Assembly (NCBI RefSeq): GCF_012726265.1
Contig: NZ_JAASAG010000003.1
Span: forward strand, 422,522 to 486,521
DNA length: 64,000 nt
Direction of reading: 5' to 3'
Origin: Streptomyces sp. HNM0575
GTDB taxonomy: Bacteria > Actinomycetota > Actinomycetes > Streptomycetales > Streptomycetaceae
In this document: positions 10,720 to 20,281 of the stretch, piece by piece
Layout: every line of letters starts with the position of its first letter
Position numbering within the stretch: position 1 is the first letter of the stretch
Translations under genes and position numbers: made by a program
Notes under the pieces: generated by a model
The model's database searches: none
What the model was told of the DNA's origin: nothing
What the model saw: the letters and a program-made list of their open reading frames with translations, nothing else

Positions 10720-11558
10720 GACGCCTCCGCCCCCAGCACCCGCAGCAGCCGCTCGGCCTCCGCCGACACCGCCTCCCTGGCAGGCCCCACGTACTTGCGC
10801 GAGTCGATGAGCGACGGGCTGTCCGCCAGCGTCCTGCGCACCTCGCCGGTGAAGACCGACACCAGATGAGTCGAGATGTTGATCTTCGTCATGCCGGCGG
10901 CGACGGCGGCGCGCAGCTCCTCGTCCGGCACCCCCGAGGAGCCGTGCAGCACCAGCGGTACTGGGAGGCGCCGCCGCAGGGCCCGGATCAATTCCTTGTC
11001 GAGCACCGTCGTGCGCGCCCGCATCGCGTGCGAGGAGCCGACGGCAACCGCCAGCGCGTCCACGCCGGTGGCGTCCACGAAGGCCATCGCCTCACCGGGG
11101 TCCGTACGGGCGCCTGGCGCGTGCACCCCGTCCTTTCCGCCCACCTCTCCCAACTCGGCCTCCACATAGGCCTCGTGGGCATGGCACCAGCCCGTCAGCT
11201 CGGCCGTGACGGCGACGTTCTCCTCGTACGGCAGCGCGGAGGCGTCGATCATCACCGAGCGGGCCCCAGCTTCGACGCCCTCGCGCAGCAGGCCTGGATC
11301 GGTGATGTGGTCCAGGTGCACGGAGACGTCTGCGCCGGAGGACTCGGCCAGGGCGAGAGTGGCGAGCAGCAGGGGCCGCAGACTCCCGTGATACCGGACG
11401 CAGTTCTCGCTGATCTGGAGTATGAGCGGTATGCCCGCCCGTTCCGCCGCCGCGACGAGCGCCTCGGCGGTCTCCAGATGCAGCACGTTGAAGGCGGGGG
11501 CACCGGCACCGGCCGCCCGCGCCCGGTCGACGACTGACGCGGTGGGGACAAGGGGCAT
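10716..11558 (-). CDS. Class II ketose-bisphosphate aldolase (GatY/KbaY type)
   Basis: This is a TIM-barrel zinc aldolase of 280 aa. Visible signatures are PAFNVLHLET at the N-terminus, the zinc-ligand region VSVHLDHITD, the SVMIDASALPYEEN strand, EAELGEVGGKDG and a late HGSSGVPDEELR with TKINISTH. These match tagatose-/fructose-bisphosphate aldolases, which cleave a ketose-1,6-bisphosphate to DHAP and glyceraldehyde-3-phosphate. The SIS isomerase upstream and coupled DeoR regulator downstream suggest catabolism of an amino sugar or a galactitol/tagatose-like sugar phosphate. No kinase or transporter is present here, so they must be encoded elsewhere. ATG at 11558 starts MPLVPT; only a weak GAAAGG precedes it. 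Confidence 0.85.
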   Translation of the reverse strand: MPLVPTASVVDRARAAGAGAPAFNVLHLETAEALVAAAERAGIPLILQISENCVRYHGSLRPLLLATLALAESSGADVSVHLDHITDPGLLREGVEAGARSVMIDASALPYEENVAVTAELTGWCHAHEAYVEAELGEVGGKDGVHAPGARTDPGEAMAFVDATGVDALAVAVGSSHAMRARTTVLDKELIRALRRRLPVPLVLHGSSGVPDEELRAAVAAGMTKINISTHLVSVFTGEVRRTLADSPSLIDSRKYVGPAREAVSAEAERLLRVLGAEAS

Positions 11559-11570
11559 GCTGCGGCCTTT

Positions 11571-11730
11571 CGTTTGAGCAGAAGCGCGTTTGAGCAGAAG
11601 CGTCTTGAACAGAACCCGTGTTGAGTAGCAGGCGCGTTGAGCGGAGGGCATGTCGAGCAGACGACGCGATGAGCGCGGGGTGCGTTGAGGACAGGGCCCG
11701 CTGGGGGCACGACCCGTAGAGCACAGGGCT
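11571..11730. repeat. Degenerate 16-bp tandem array, ten units
   Basis: Ten consecutive 16-bp blocks (starting 11571, 11587, 11603, 11619, 11635, 11651, 11667, 11683, 11699, 11715) fill the gap between the SIS and aldolase genes. The first two are identical (CGTTTGAGCAGAAGCG). Later ones keep a TTGAG-like core at positions 3-8 and drift elsewhere. An eleventh copy follows at a 15-bp step. The period is not a multiple of three, which argues against coding. The array lies within the operon and should be transcribed. It may be a decayed satellite, a multi-site operator or an mRNA structural element. Confidence 0.85.
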
Positions 11731-11767
11731 GTTGAGCCGGACGACCTCGGGCGGCGGTGGCCGACGG

Positions 11768-12664
11768 TCAGGGCGCTTCCAGCATGACCGAACGCGTCAG
11801 GCTGCGCGGGGCGTCGGGATCGAGGCCGCGGGCCTGTGCCCGGGCGAGGGCCACGCGCTGCACCAGCACAAGCTCGGCCAGCGGATCGCGCCGCTCGTGA
11901 TGCACGAACAGGCCGCCGGTGCGGGCCACTTCCGCGGCCAGCCCCTCCGGTGACGGCCCGAACATCCACGTCACGCGCCCGGGGGCGGCGATGGATATGG
12001 GACCGTGCCGGTACTCCATGGCCGGATAGGACTCCGTCCACGACTGCGATGCCTCCCGCATCTTCAGCGCCGCCTCATGCGCCAGTCCGACCGTCCAGCC
12101 CGCGCCCAGGAACGTGAACTGCTCGGCGTCGACCCACTCCTGCTCCATCTCCGACGTCAGGGCCTCCTCGGCGTCCCTCGCCGCCGCTGCCATGTCGCCC
12201 CCGAGGTGGGCGCGCAGCAGAGCGAGCGCACTCGTGGCGAACCGCGTCTGCACCACGGACCGTTCGTCGGCGAACGGCAGGGCGACCGTCTCGTCCGAGA
12301 GACCCACCGCCGGGGTGTCCGGATCGCCCACGACGGTCACGGTGGGGATGCGGCCGCGCACCGCCTCCAGCAGGCGCAGCACTTCGGTCGTGGTGCCGGA
12401 GCGGGTGAGGGCCAGCACCCGGTCGTAGCCCCGGTCCGCTCCGAGCAGCGCCTCGGACGCCGCGAACGCGTCCGTCACGCCGAGTCCCGCCGCCTCGCGC
12501 AGGGCCGCGTACGCCTGAGCCATGAACCACGACGTGCCGCACCCGACGACGGCCACCCGCAGCCCGTGTCCGGGCAGCGCAGCCGCACCGGCGAGCTGCG
12601 CAGCCTCGCGCCACGTCTCCGGCTGGCTGCTCAACTCCCGCTCCATGTATGTGGTTTCGCCCAT
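11768..12664 (-). CDS. SIS-domain sugar-phosphate isomerase/deaminase (AgaS/GlmS-type)
   Basis: Two SIS domains are present (298 aa). The first has AVVGCGTSWFMAQAYAAL, a phosphosugar-binding loop, and ALTRSGTTTEVL. The second has FLGAGWTVGLAHEAALKMREAS and the ESYPAMEYRHGP signature shared with GlmS and AgaS/FrlB enzymes. No glutaminase domain is present, so it is not GlmS itself. It likely interconverts a ketose- and aldose(-amine)-6-phosphate or deaminates an amino-sugar phosphate ahead of the aldolase. GGGAGGGG precedes the ATG at 12664. It is the first gene of the SIS-aldolase-DeoR operon. Confidence 0.85.
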   Translation of the reverse strand: MGETTYMERELSSQPETWREAAQLAGAAALPGHGLRVAVVGCGTSWFMAQAYAALREAAGLGVTDAFAASEALLGADRGYDRVLALTRSGTTTEVLRLLEAVRGRIPTVTVVGDPDTPAVGLSDETVALPFADERSVVQTRFATSALALLRAHLGGDMAAAARDAEEALTSEMEQEWVDAEQFTFLGAGWTVGLAHEAALKMREASQSWTESYPAMEYRHGPISIAAPGRVTWMFGPSPEGLAAEVARTGGLFVHHERRDPLAELVLVQRVALARAQARGLDPDAPRSLTRSVMLEAP

Positions 12665-13133
12665 CGGGCCCCTCCCTTTCCGTGCCTCCCCGGCACCGTC
12701 GTCGCTCCGCCGTCGCGCCCGCTCGTGCGGCCTGCGAGGCACCGACCGCGACGACGGACGGCCGCGGGACTGATTGCATGAAGCTGCTCGATATCCCCTC
12801 GCTGCAATCAGTATCGCGCAGTCGCCGTCAGCCGCGCCATTGCCCGTACGGATGGATCGAGGTGCCCCGTGTTGACGCCCGCCCGGCCCGAGCCTCAACC
12901 CCAACCCCAAGTCCAACCCCAACTCCACTCCCGGCCCCGGCCCGACCTCGCCCCGCAGCCCCGAGCGATGGCGCCCGGCCGGGCCCGTTCCCCTGTGGTG
13001 GCCTGTGGTTCCCCTGTGGTGCACGCCACGCCGCGGCCGTGCCCCGCGCGGTCCCTCCGGGCTTGTGGAAAGGGCCCGGCCTCCTTAGCATCCCTGGTGT
13101 TACATCAGTTGTGTCAAAGTGTCTGGGGACGGC
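12665..13133. other. Intergenic region between divergent operons
   Basis: This gap of 469 bases separates the SIS operon (leftward) from the acyl-CoA operon (rightward). It holds a perfect 9-bp inverted repeat (12770-12811). It also has a run of CAACCC-like hexamers near 12893-12930 and a duplicated CCCCTGTGGT near 12990-13020. I see no convincing gene in it; the reading frames have no ribosome binding sites. Confidence 0.6.
12770..12811. promoter_or_regulatory. Inverted repeat, candidate operator of the SIS-aldolase operon
   Basis: CTGATTGCA at 12770-12778 is matched perfectly by TGCAATCAG at 12803-12811, with 24 bases between. It lies 106-147 bases upstream of the SIS gene start. Two half-sites about three helical turns apart suit a dimer-of-dimers regulator with DNA looping. 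The operon's own DeoR protein is the natural candidate. No clear -10/-35 pair could be assigned. Confidence 0.45.
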
Positions 13134-14402
13134 GTGACGACAGCAGCGGCGCGGCGGGACGGGGGTCGCGACGGTCCGCTCCGCGGGGTGCGCGTCGTAG
13201 AGCTGGCCGGGATCGGGCCGGGGCCCTTCGCCGGGATGCTGCTCGGCGACCTGGGCGCCGACGTCGTACGCGTCGACCGTCCCGGCGGTGCCGTGCTCGG
13301 CATCGACCCCGCCGGCGACATCACCAACCGCAACAAGCGCTCCGTCACCCTCGACCTCAAGGACCCGGCGGGTCTCGCGACCGTGCTCGACCTCGTCGAG
13401 CGTGCCGACGTCCTCATCGAGGGCAACCGGCCCGGTGTCGCCGAACGCCTCGGCGTCGGACCCGAGGCGTGCCTCGTGCGCAACCCCTCCCTCGTCTACG
13501 GCCGCATGACCGGCTGGGGCCAGGACGGTCCCCTCGCCCAGCGCGCGGGACACGACATCGGCTACATCGCACTCACCGGCGCCCTCGGGATGACCGGCCC
13601 CGCCGAGGGCCCGCCGTACGCGGCGGCGAATCTGCTCGGTGACTACGCCGGAGGCTCGCTCTACCTGGTGGTCGGCGTGCTGGCCGCCCTGCACCACGCA
13701 CGCACCCCGGACGGCCGGGGCCAGGTCGTCGACGCCGCCATCGTGGACGGCACCAGCCATCTCTCCGCCATGATCCACGGCATGCTCGCCGCCGGCTTCT
13801 GGCAGGACAAGCGGGGCGCGAACCTGCTCGACGGCGCCGCGCCCTTCTACGGCACCTACGAGACCGCCGACGGCGGACACATGGCGGTGGGCGCCCTGGA
13901 GCCGCAGTTCTACCGGGAGTTCGTGCGTCTGCTCGGGCTCGGGGGTCCCGGCGGGGACGGCGACGGCGGCGAGAAGGAGCTGCCCTCCCGTGACGACCCG
14001 GCCGCCTGGGGCGAGTTGCGCGCCCTCGTCGCCGAGCGCTTCAAGACCCGTACGAGGGACGAGTGGGACGAGGTCTTCCGCGACTCGGACGCCTGCGTCG
14101 CCCCCGTACTGTCCCTCCGGGAGGCACCGGGCCACCCTCATCTCGCCGCACGCGGCACCTTCGTCGAGCACGGCGGCATCACCCAGCCCGCGCCCGCGCC
14201 CCGCTTCTCCGCCACCCCCGCAGCCGTCTCGCGTCCGCCCGCGGTGCCCGGTGCCGACTCCGCCGAGGTGGCGCGCGACTGGCAGGTGCCCGCGCTCGCC
14301 GAGCCGCCCGCGCGGGGCACCGCCTCCGGCACCGTGTCCGGCACCGCCTCCCCATCTGACTCCGACTCCCGCCCCGACCCCGCCAAGGACAGTGACGCAT
14401 GA
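13134..14402 (+). CDS. Alpha-methylacyl-CoA racemase-type CoA-transferase III protein
   Basis: It follows the CaiB/BaiF fold: VRVVELAGIGPGPFAGMLLGDLGADVVRVDRP, TNRNKRSVTLDL, LVYGRMTGWGQ. Both residues used by 2-methylacyl-CoA racemases for proton exchange are present 30 residues apart: His140 in AGHDIGYIALTG and Asp170 in LLGDYAGGS. That is the spacing of the M. tuberculosis enzyme (His126/Asp156). It should epimerise (2R)- to (2S)-2-methylacyl-CoA, the form that acyl-CoA dehydrogenases accept. GTG at 13134 has GGGGAC upstream; GTG at 13119 is an alternative. The last 40 residues are a Ser/Gly/Thr-rich tail. Its stop overlaps the next start (ATGA). Confidence 0.82.
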   Translation: MTTAAARRDGGRDGPLRGVRVVELAGIGPGPFAGMLLGDLGADVVRVDRPGGAVLGIDPAGDITNRNKRSVTLDLKDPAGLATVLDLVERADVLIEGNRPGVAERLGVGPEACLVRNPSLVYGRMTGWGQDGPLAQRAGHDIGYIALTGALGMTGPAEGPPYAAANLLGDYAGGSLYLVVGVLAALHHARTPDGRGQVVDAAIVDGTSHLSAMIHGMLAAGFWQDKRGANLLDGAAPFYGTYETADGGHMAVGALEPQFYREFVRLLGLGGPGGDGDGGEKELPSRDDPAAWGELRALVAERFKTRTRDEWDEVFRDSDACVAPVLSLREAPGHPHLAARGTFVEHGGITQPAPAPRFSATPAAVSRPPAVPGADSAEVARDWQVPALAEPPARGTASGTVSGTASPSDSDSRPDPAKDSDA

Positions 14403-15424
14403 AGATCGCCACGCCCCTCCAGTACGCCGACAACCCCCGCAGCGCCGCCGAAGAGGTCGTGAAGCTGGAGGCCGCCGGTCTCGACGCGGTCTGGGTCGCC
14501 GAGGCCTACGGCTTCGACTCGCCCACGGTGATGGGCTACATCGCCGCCCGCACCGAGCGCATGCTCATCGGCGCCGGCATCCTCAACGTCTACTCCCGCA
14601 CCCCCGCGCTCATCGCCCAGACCGGTGCGGGCCTCGACGTGCTCTCCGAGGGGCGCGCCCTGCTGGGCCTCGGCGCCTCCGGGCCGCAGGTCGTCGAGGG
14701 CTGGCACGGCAAGGCGTACGACAAGCCGCTGGGCCGCACCCGCGAGACCGTGGAGCTGTGCCGGCGCATCTGGCGGCGGGAGGTCATCGACCACCACGGC
14801 ATCACCGACATGCCGTTCCCCGCCGAGAAGGGCGGCAAGCTCGGCAAGCCGCTGAAGTTCCTCAACCGGCCGCAGCGCCCCGAGATCCCGCTCTACATCG
14901 CCTCCCTCGGGCCGGCCAACGTCCGCATGACCGCCGAGATCGCCGACGGCTGGCTGCCGCATCTCTTCGTACCCGAGAAGGCGAAGCAGGTATGGGGCGA
15001 GGCGCTGGAGGAGGGCACCGCGCGGCGCGACCCCGAGCGCGGCCCCCTGGAGATCTCCGCGGGCACGCTGCTGGCCGTCGGTGAGGACGCGGCGGCCGTA
15101 CGGGAGCACGTGCGCCCCCTCATCGCGCTCTACATCGGCGGCATGGGGGCCAAGGGGAAGAACTTCTACAACGACGTGGCCCGGGCGTACGGTTACGAGG
15201 AGGCGGCCGAGAAGGTGCAGGACCTCTACCTCGCGGGCAAGAAGCGCGAGGCGGAGGCCGCGGTTCCCGCCGAGTTCTGTGAGCTGGTCTCCCTCTGCGG
15301 CCCCGAGGGATATGTGCGCGAGCGCATCGAGGCGTTCCGCGAGGCCGGGGTGACGATGCTCAACGTCACGCCCGTCGGGCCCGACCCGGCCAAGCTGATC
15401 GAGAAGGTCAAGGGCTGGCTCTGA
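14399..15424 (+). CDS. LLM-class F420-dependent oxidoreductase
   Basis: This luciferase-like TIM barrel has 341 aa. Family marks are KLEAAGLDAVWVAEAYGFDSPTVMG, IGAGILNVYSRTPALIAQTGAGLD, GRALLGLGASGPQVVEGWHG and the late CGPEGYVRERIEAFREAGVTMLNVTP. Actinobacterial members usually use coenzyme F420 for hydride transfer; FMN use cannot be excluded. It is coupled to the racemase by ATGA (14399-14402) and followed by an acyl-CoA dehydrogenase. It may therefore reduce or oxidise an acyl-CoA intermediate of the same pathway. Its exact substrate is not visible. Confidence 0.82.
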   Translation: MKIATPLQYADNPRSAAEEVVKLEAAGLDAVWVAEAYGFDSPTVMGYIAARTERMLIGAGILNVYSRTPALIAQTGAGLDVLSEGRALLGLGASGPQVVEGWHGKAYDKPLGRTRETVELCRRIWRREVIDHHGITDMPFPAEKGGKLGKPLKFLNRPQRPEIPLYIASLGPANVRMTAEIADGWLPHLFVPEKAKQVWGEALEEGTARRDPERGPLEISAGTLLAVGEDAAAVREHVRPLIALYIGGMGAKGKNFYNDVARAYGYEEAAEKVQDLYLAGKKREAEAAVPAEFCELVSLCGPEGYVRERIEAFREAGVTMLNVTPVGPDPAKLIEKVKGWL

Positions 15425-15432
15425 CGCAGGCG

Positions 15433-15457
15433 CCCGCCGGGCGCTGCGCCCGGCGGG
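15433..15457 (+). terminator. GC hairpin between LLM and acyl-CoA dehydrogenase genes
   Basis: Perfect 11-bp arms CCCGCCGGGCG / CGCCCGGCGGG surround a 3-base loop. There is no U-tract. It starts 9 bases after the LLM stop and could act as a partial terminator or processing hairpin inside the operon. Confidence 0.5.
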
Positions 15458-15506
15458 AGAAGAGGCGAGAACCAGGACGCGAGGCTCGAAGGGGAGCACC
15501 GACCAC

Positions 15507-16649
15507 ATGAAGCGCCAGATCTTCACCGAGGACCACGAAGCGTTCCGGCAGACCGTCCGCACCTTCCTCGCCAAGGAGGTCGAGCCCCACTACGAGCAGT
15601 GGGAGAAGGACGGCATCGTCTCCCGCGAGGCCTGGCTGGCCGCCGGTCGCCAGGGGCTCCTCGGGCTCGACGTCCCCGAGGAGTACGGAGGCGGCGGCAC
15701 CGCCGACTTCCGCTACGCGGCCGTGCTCGCCGAGGAGTTCTCCCGCGCGGGCGTCGCCGGGCTGGCCCTCGGGCTGCACAACGACATCATCGGCCCGTAT
15801 CTGACCTCCCTCGCCACCGACGAGCAGAAGCGCCGCTGGCTGCCCGGCTTCTGCTCCGGTGAGATCGTCACCGCCATCGCCATGACCGAGCCGGGCGCGG
15901 GCTCCGACCTCCAGGGCATCCGCACGACCGCGGAGGACAAGGGCGACCACTGGGTGCTCAACGGCTCCAAGACCTTCATCTCCAACGGCATCCTCGCCGA
16001 CCTGGTGATCGTCGTGGCCCGTACGAAGCCGGAGGGCGGCGCGAAGGGCCTCAGCCTCCTCGTCGTCGAGCGGGACACACCCGGCTTCGAGCGGGGCCGG
16101 AACCTCGACAAGATCGGTCAGAAGTCGCAGGACACGGCCGAGCTGTTCTTCAACGACGTGCGCGTGCCGAAGGAGAACCTGCTCGGCGAGCTGCACGGCG
16201 CCTTCCTCCACCTGATGACCAACCTCGCGCAGGAGCGGCTGGCCATCGCCGTAGGGGCCATCGCGGGCGCCGAGGAGATCCTGGAGCAGACGACCCGGTA
16301 TGTGAAGGAGCGCGAGGCGTTCGGCCGTCCCCTCGCCAGACTCCAGCACGTGCGGTTCGAGATCGCCGAGCTCGCCACGGAGTGCGCCGTCACCCGCGCC
16401 TTCCTCGACCGCTGCATCGAGGACCACTCGGCGGGCCAACTGGACGCCGCGCATGCCTCCATGGCGAAGTGGTGGGCGACGGAACTCCAGAAGCGCGTCA
16501 CCGACCGCTGCCTCCAACTCCACGGCGGCTACGGCTACATGAACGAATTCCCGGTCGCCCGTGCCTACACCGACGGGCGGATCCAGACGATCTACGGCGG
16601 CACGACCGAGATCATGAAGGAGATCATCGGCCGCTCGATCCTCGACTGA
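15507..16649 (+). CDS. Acyl-CoA dehydrogenase, long-chain/branched-chain (LCAD) type
   Basis: This is an FAD-dependent alpha,beta-dehydrogenase of acyl-CoA (380 aa) with the family blocks AMTEPGAGSDLQGI and WVLNGSKTFISNG. The C-terminal motif is YGGTTEIMKEI. At the position where medium- and short-chain enzymes have the catalytic Glu (YEGT) it has Gly. LCAD-type enzymes instead use a Glu in the HxxxEIAEL helix, and Glu288 in FEIAELAT is there. The CAVTRAFLDRCIEDH and CLQLHGGYGYMNEFPVARAY segments also follow mammalian LCAD closely. LCADs accept long and 2-methyl-branched chains, which agrees with the racemase upstream. AAGGGGAG precedes the ATG. Confidence 0.9.
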   Translation: MKRQIFTEDHEAFRQTVRTFLAKEVEPHYEQWEKDGIVSREAWLAAGRQGLLGLDVPEEYGGGGTADFRYAAVLAEEFSRAGVAGLALGLHNDIIGPYLTSLATDEQKRRWLPGFCSGEIVTAIAMTEPGAGSDLQGIRTTAEDKGDHWVLNGSKTFISNGILADLVIVVARTKPEGGAKGLSLLVVERDTPGFERGRNLDKIGQKSQDTAELFFNDVRVPKENLLGELHGAFLHLMTNLAQERLAIAVGAIAGAEEILEQTTRYVKEREAFGRPLARLQHVRFEIAELATECAVTRAFLDRCIEDHSAGQLDAAHASMAKWWATELQKRVTDRCLQLHGGYGYMNEFPVARAYTDGRIQTIYGGTTEIMKEIIGRSILD

Positions 16650-16702
16650 CCGGACCTGCCCCCGACTTGCCCGACCCGTACGCACCGAAAGGCTGACGGT
16701 CC

Positions 16703-17917
<1,215 letters not shown>

Positions 17918-17918
17918 C

Positions 17919-18004
17919 GGACCCGGTCTTCGCGGACCCGGTCTTCGCGGACCCGCTTTCGCGGACTCGCCTTCGCGGACCTGTCTTCGCGGAACCGCCT
18001 GCGC
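17919..18004 (+). repeat. 14-15-bp tandem array between fadA and fadB
   Basis: Six head-to-tail units begin GGACCCGGTCTTCGC. The first two are identical 15-mers (17919-17933, 17934-17948). The next four are 14-mers with substitutions (17949, 17963, 17977, 17991). It begins directly after the thiolase stop codon and fills half of the gap before fadB. Non-coding; function unknown. Confidence 0.85.
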
Positions 18005-18091
18005 GGGACCGGCCGTTCAGTGCCGGTCCCGTACGGGCCACGCCGCTCGTGCCACCGCCCCCCGCCTCACGTACGTACGGAGAACACCCAC

Positions 18092-20281
18092 ATGCCAGAG
18101 TCCACGACCATCCGCTGGGAACAGGACGACACCGGCGTCGTCACCCTCGTACTGGACGACCCGGACCAGTCCGCCAACACGATGAACGCCGCCTTCAAGG
18201 AGTCGCTCGGCGTCATCGCCGACCGGCTGGAGCGGGAGAACGAGGCGGGCAACGTCCGCGGCGTCGTCTTCACCTCCGCCAAGAAGACCTTCTTCGCCGG
18301 CGGCGACCTCAACGACCTCATCCGCGCACGCCCCGAGGACGCCCAGGACGTCTTCGAGGGAAGCATGCAGATCAAGCGCGACCTGCGCCGCATCGAGACC
18401 CTGGGCAAGCCCGTCGTCGCCGCGATCAACGGCGCGGCGCTCGGCGGCGGTCTCGAGATCGCGCTCGCCTGCCACCACCGAGTGGCCCTCGACGCGAAGG
18501 GCTCCAAGATCGGCTGTCCCGAAGCCACCCTCGGACTGCTGCCGGCGGGCGGCGGCGTGACCCGCACGGTCCGCCTCCTGGGCATCGCCGACGCGCTGCT
18601 GAACGTACTGCTCCAGGGCCAGCAGTACTTCCCCGCGAAGGCCAAGGAGAAGGGCCTCGTACACGAGGTGGTGGACAGCGAGGAGGCGATGCTGGCCGCC
18701 GCCCGCGCGTTCATCGACGCCCACCCGGAGTCGGCGCAGCCCTGGGACGTCAAGGGCTACAAGATCCCCGGCGGCACACCCTCGAACCCGAAGTTCGCCG
18801 CCAACCTCCCCGCGTTCCCCGCCAACTTGAAGAAGCAGACCGGCGGCGCCCCCTACCCCGCCCAGCACAACATCCTCGCCGCGGCCGTCGAGGGCTCGCA
18901 GGTCGACTTCGAGCTCGCCCAGGTCATCGAGGCCCGCTACTTCGTCGAGCTGGTCACCGGGCAGATCTCGAAGAACATGATCCAGGCGTTCTTCTTCGAC
19001 ATGCAGGCCGTCAACGCGGGCCGCAGCCGCCCCAAGGGCATCGAGTCGCGGCCCGTGCGGAAGGTCGCGGTCCTCGGCGCCGGCATGATGGGCGCGGGCA
19101 TCGCCTACTCGTGCGCGAAGGCCGGCATCGACGTCGTGCTGAAGGACGTTTCGCAGGAGGCCGCCGACAAGGGCAAGGCCTACTCCGAGGGCCTGCTGGA
19201 GAAGGCGCTCAAGCGCGGCCGTACGACCGAGGCCAAGCGCGACGAGCTGCTCGCCCGCATCACTCCCACCGCCGACCCGCAGGCGGTCGCGGGCTGCGAC
19301 GCCGTCATCGAGGCCGTATTCGAGGACCCGGCGCTCAAGCACAAGGTCTTCCAGGAGATCCAGGACATCGTCGAACCGGACGCCCTGCTGTGCTCCAACA
19401 CCTCCACGCTGCCCATCACCGCCCTCGCCGAAGGCGTCGAGCGCCAGGGCGACTTCATCGGGCTGCACTTCTTCTCACCCGTCGACAAGATGCCGCTGGT
19501 GGAGATCATCAAGGGCCGTGCGACGGGGGAGGAGGCGCTGGCACGCGCCTTCGACCTGGTGCAGCAGATCAAGAAGACGCCGATCGTCGTCAACGACTCC
19601 CGCGGCTTCTTCACCTCCCGCGTCATCGGCCACTTCATCAACGAGGGCGTCGCCCTCGTCGGCGAGGGCGTGGAGCCCGCGACCGTCGAACAGGCCGCCG
19701 CGCAGGCCGGTTACCCGGCGAAGGTGCTCTCCCTCATGGACGAGCTGACCCTCACCCTGCCCCGCAAGATCCGCGAGGAGACCCGGCGCGGACTGGAGGC
19801 CGAGGGCGTCGAGTGGCAGCCGCACCCGGCGGACGCCGTCATCGACAGGATGGTCGACGAGTTCGGACGCACGGGACGCAGCGGCGGCGCGGGCTTCTAC
19901 GACTACGCCGAGGACGGCACGCGCGCCGGTCTCTGGCCGGGCCTGCGCGAGCACTTCACGAAGGAGGGTGCCTCCGGCGAACCCGGCATCCCCTTCGAGG
20001 ACATGAAGGAGCGAATGCTCTTCGCCGAGGCGCTGGACACCGTGCGCCTCTTCGAGGAGGGCGTGCTGACCTCCGTCGCCGACGCCAACATCGGCTCCAT
20101 CATGGGCATCGGCTTCCCGCCCTGGACGGGCGGCGTGATCCAGTACATCAACGGCTACGAGGGCGGTACGGGCGGATTCGTCGCCCGCGCCCGCGAGTTG
20201 AAGGAGCGCTACGGCGACCGCTTCGACGTGCCGGAGCTGCTCGCGGAGAAGGCCGCCAAGGGCGAGGTCTTCAAGGACTGA
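18092..20281 (+). CDS. fadB: FadB-like enoyl-CoA hydratase / 3-hydroxyacyl-CoA dehydrogenase fusion
   Basis: This fused enzyme has 729 aa. The N-terminal crotonase domain (about 1-190) has an oxyanion loop and both catalytic glutamates, Glu122 (GGGLEIALACH) and Glu144 (GCPEATLGLLPAGGG). The NAD-binding Rossmann domain starts near 326 (VAVLGAGMMGAGIA). It is followed by 3-hydroxyacyl-CoA dehydrogenase signatures (IGLHFFSPVDKMPLVEII, VNDSRGFFTSRV) and the repeated C-terminal helical domain. It hydrates 2-enoyl-CoA and oxidises the 3-hydroxy product. The ATG of MPESTTIRW is preceded by GGAGA. Its last 11 bases overlap the end of the convergent MerR gene. Confidence 0.93.
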   Translation: MPESTTIRWEQDDTGVVTLVLDDPDQSANTMNAAFKESLGVIADRLERENEAGNVRGVVFTSAKKTFFAGGDLNDLIRARPEDAQDVFEGSMQIKRDLRRIETLGKPVVAAINGAALGGGLEIALACHHRVALDAKGSKIGCPEATLGLLPAGGGVTRTVRLLGIADALLNVLLQGQQYFPAKAKEKGLVHEVVDSEEAMLAAARAFIDAHPESAQPWDVKGYKIPGGTPSNPKFAANLPAFPANLKKQTGGAPYPAQHNILAAAVEGSQVDFELAQVIEARYFVELVTGQISKNMIQAFFFDMQAVNAGRSRPKGIESRPVRKVAVLGAGMMGAGIAYSCAKAGIDVVLKDVSQEAADKGKAYSEGLLEKALKRGRTTEAKRDELLARITPTADPQAVAGCDAVIEAVFEDPALKHKVFQEIQDIVEPDALLCSNTSTLPITALAEGVERQGDFIGLHFFSPVDKMPLVEIIKGRATGEEALARAFDLVQQIKKTPIVVNDSRGFFTSRVIGHFINEGVALVGEGVEPATVEQAAAQAGYPAKVLSLMDELTLTLPRKIREETRRGLEAEGVEWQPHPADAVIDRMVDEFGRTGRSGGAGFYDYAEDGTRAGLWPGLREHFTKEGASGEPGIPFEDMKERMLFAEALDTVRLFEEGVLTSVADANIGSIMGIGFPPWTGGVIQYINGYEGGTGGFVARARELKERYGDRFDVPELLAEKAAKGEVFKD

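Noticed and set aside
11571..11745. Possible CRISPR array
   Set aside because: Units are contiguous 16-mers without unique spacers, and there are no cas genes.
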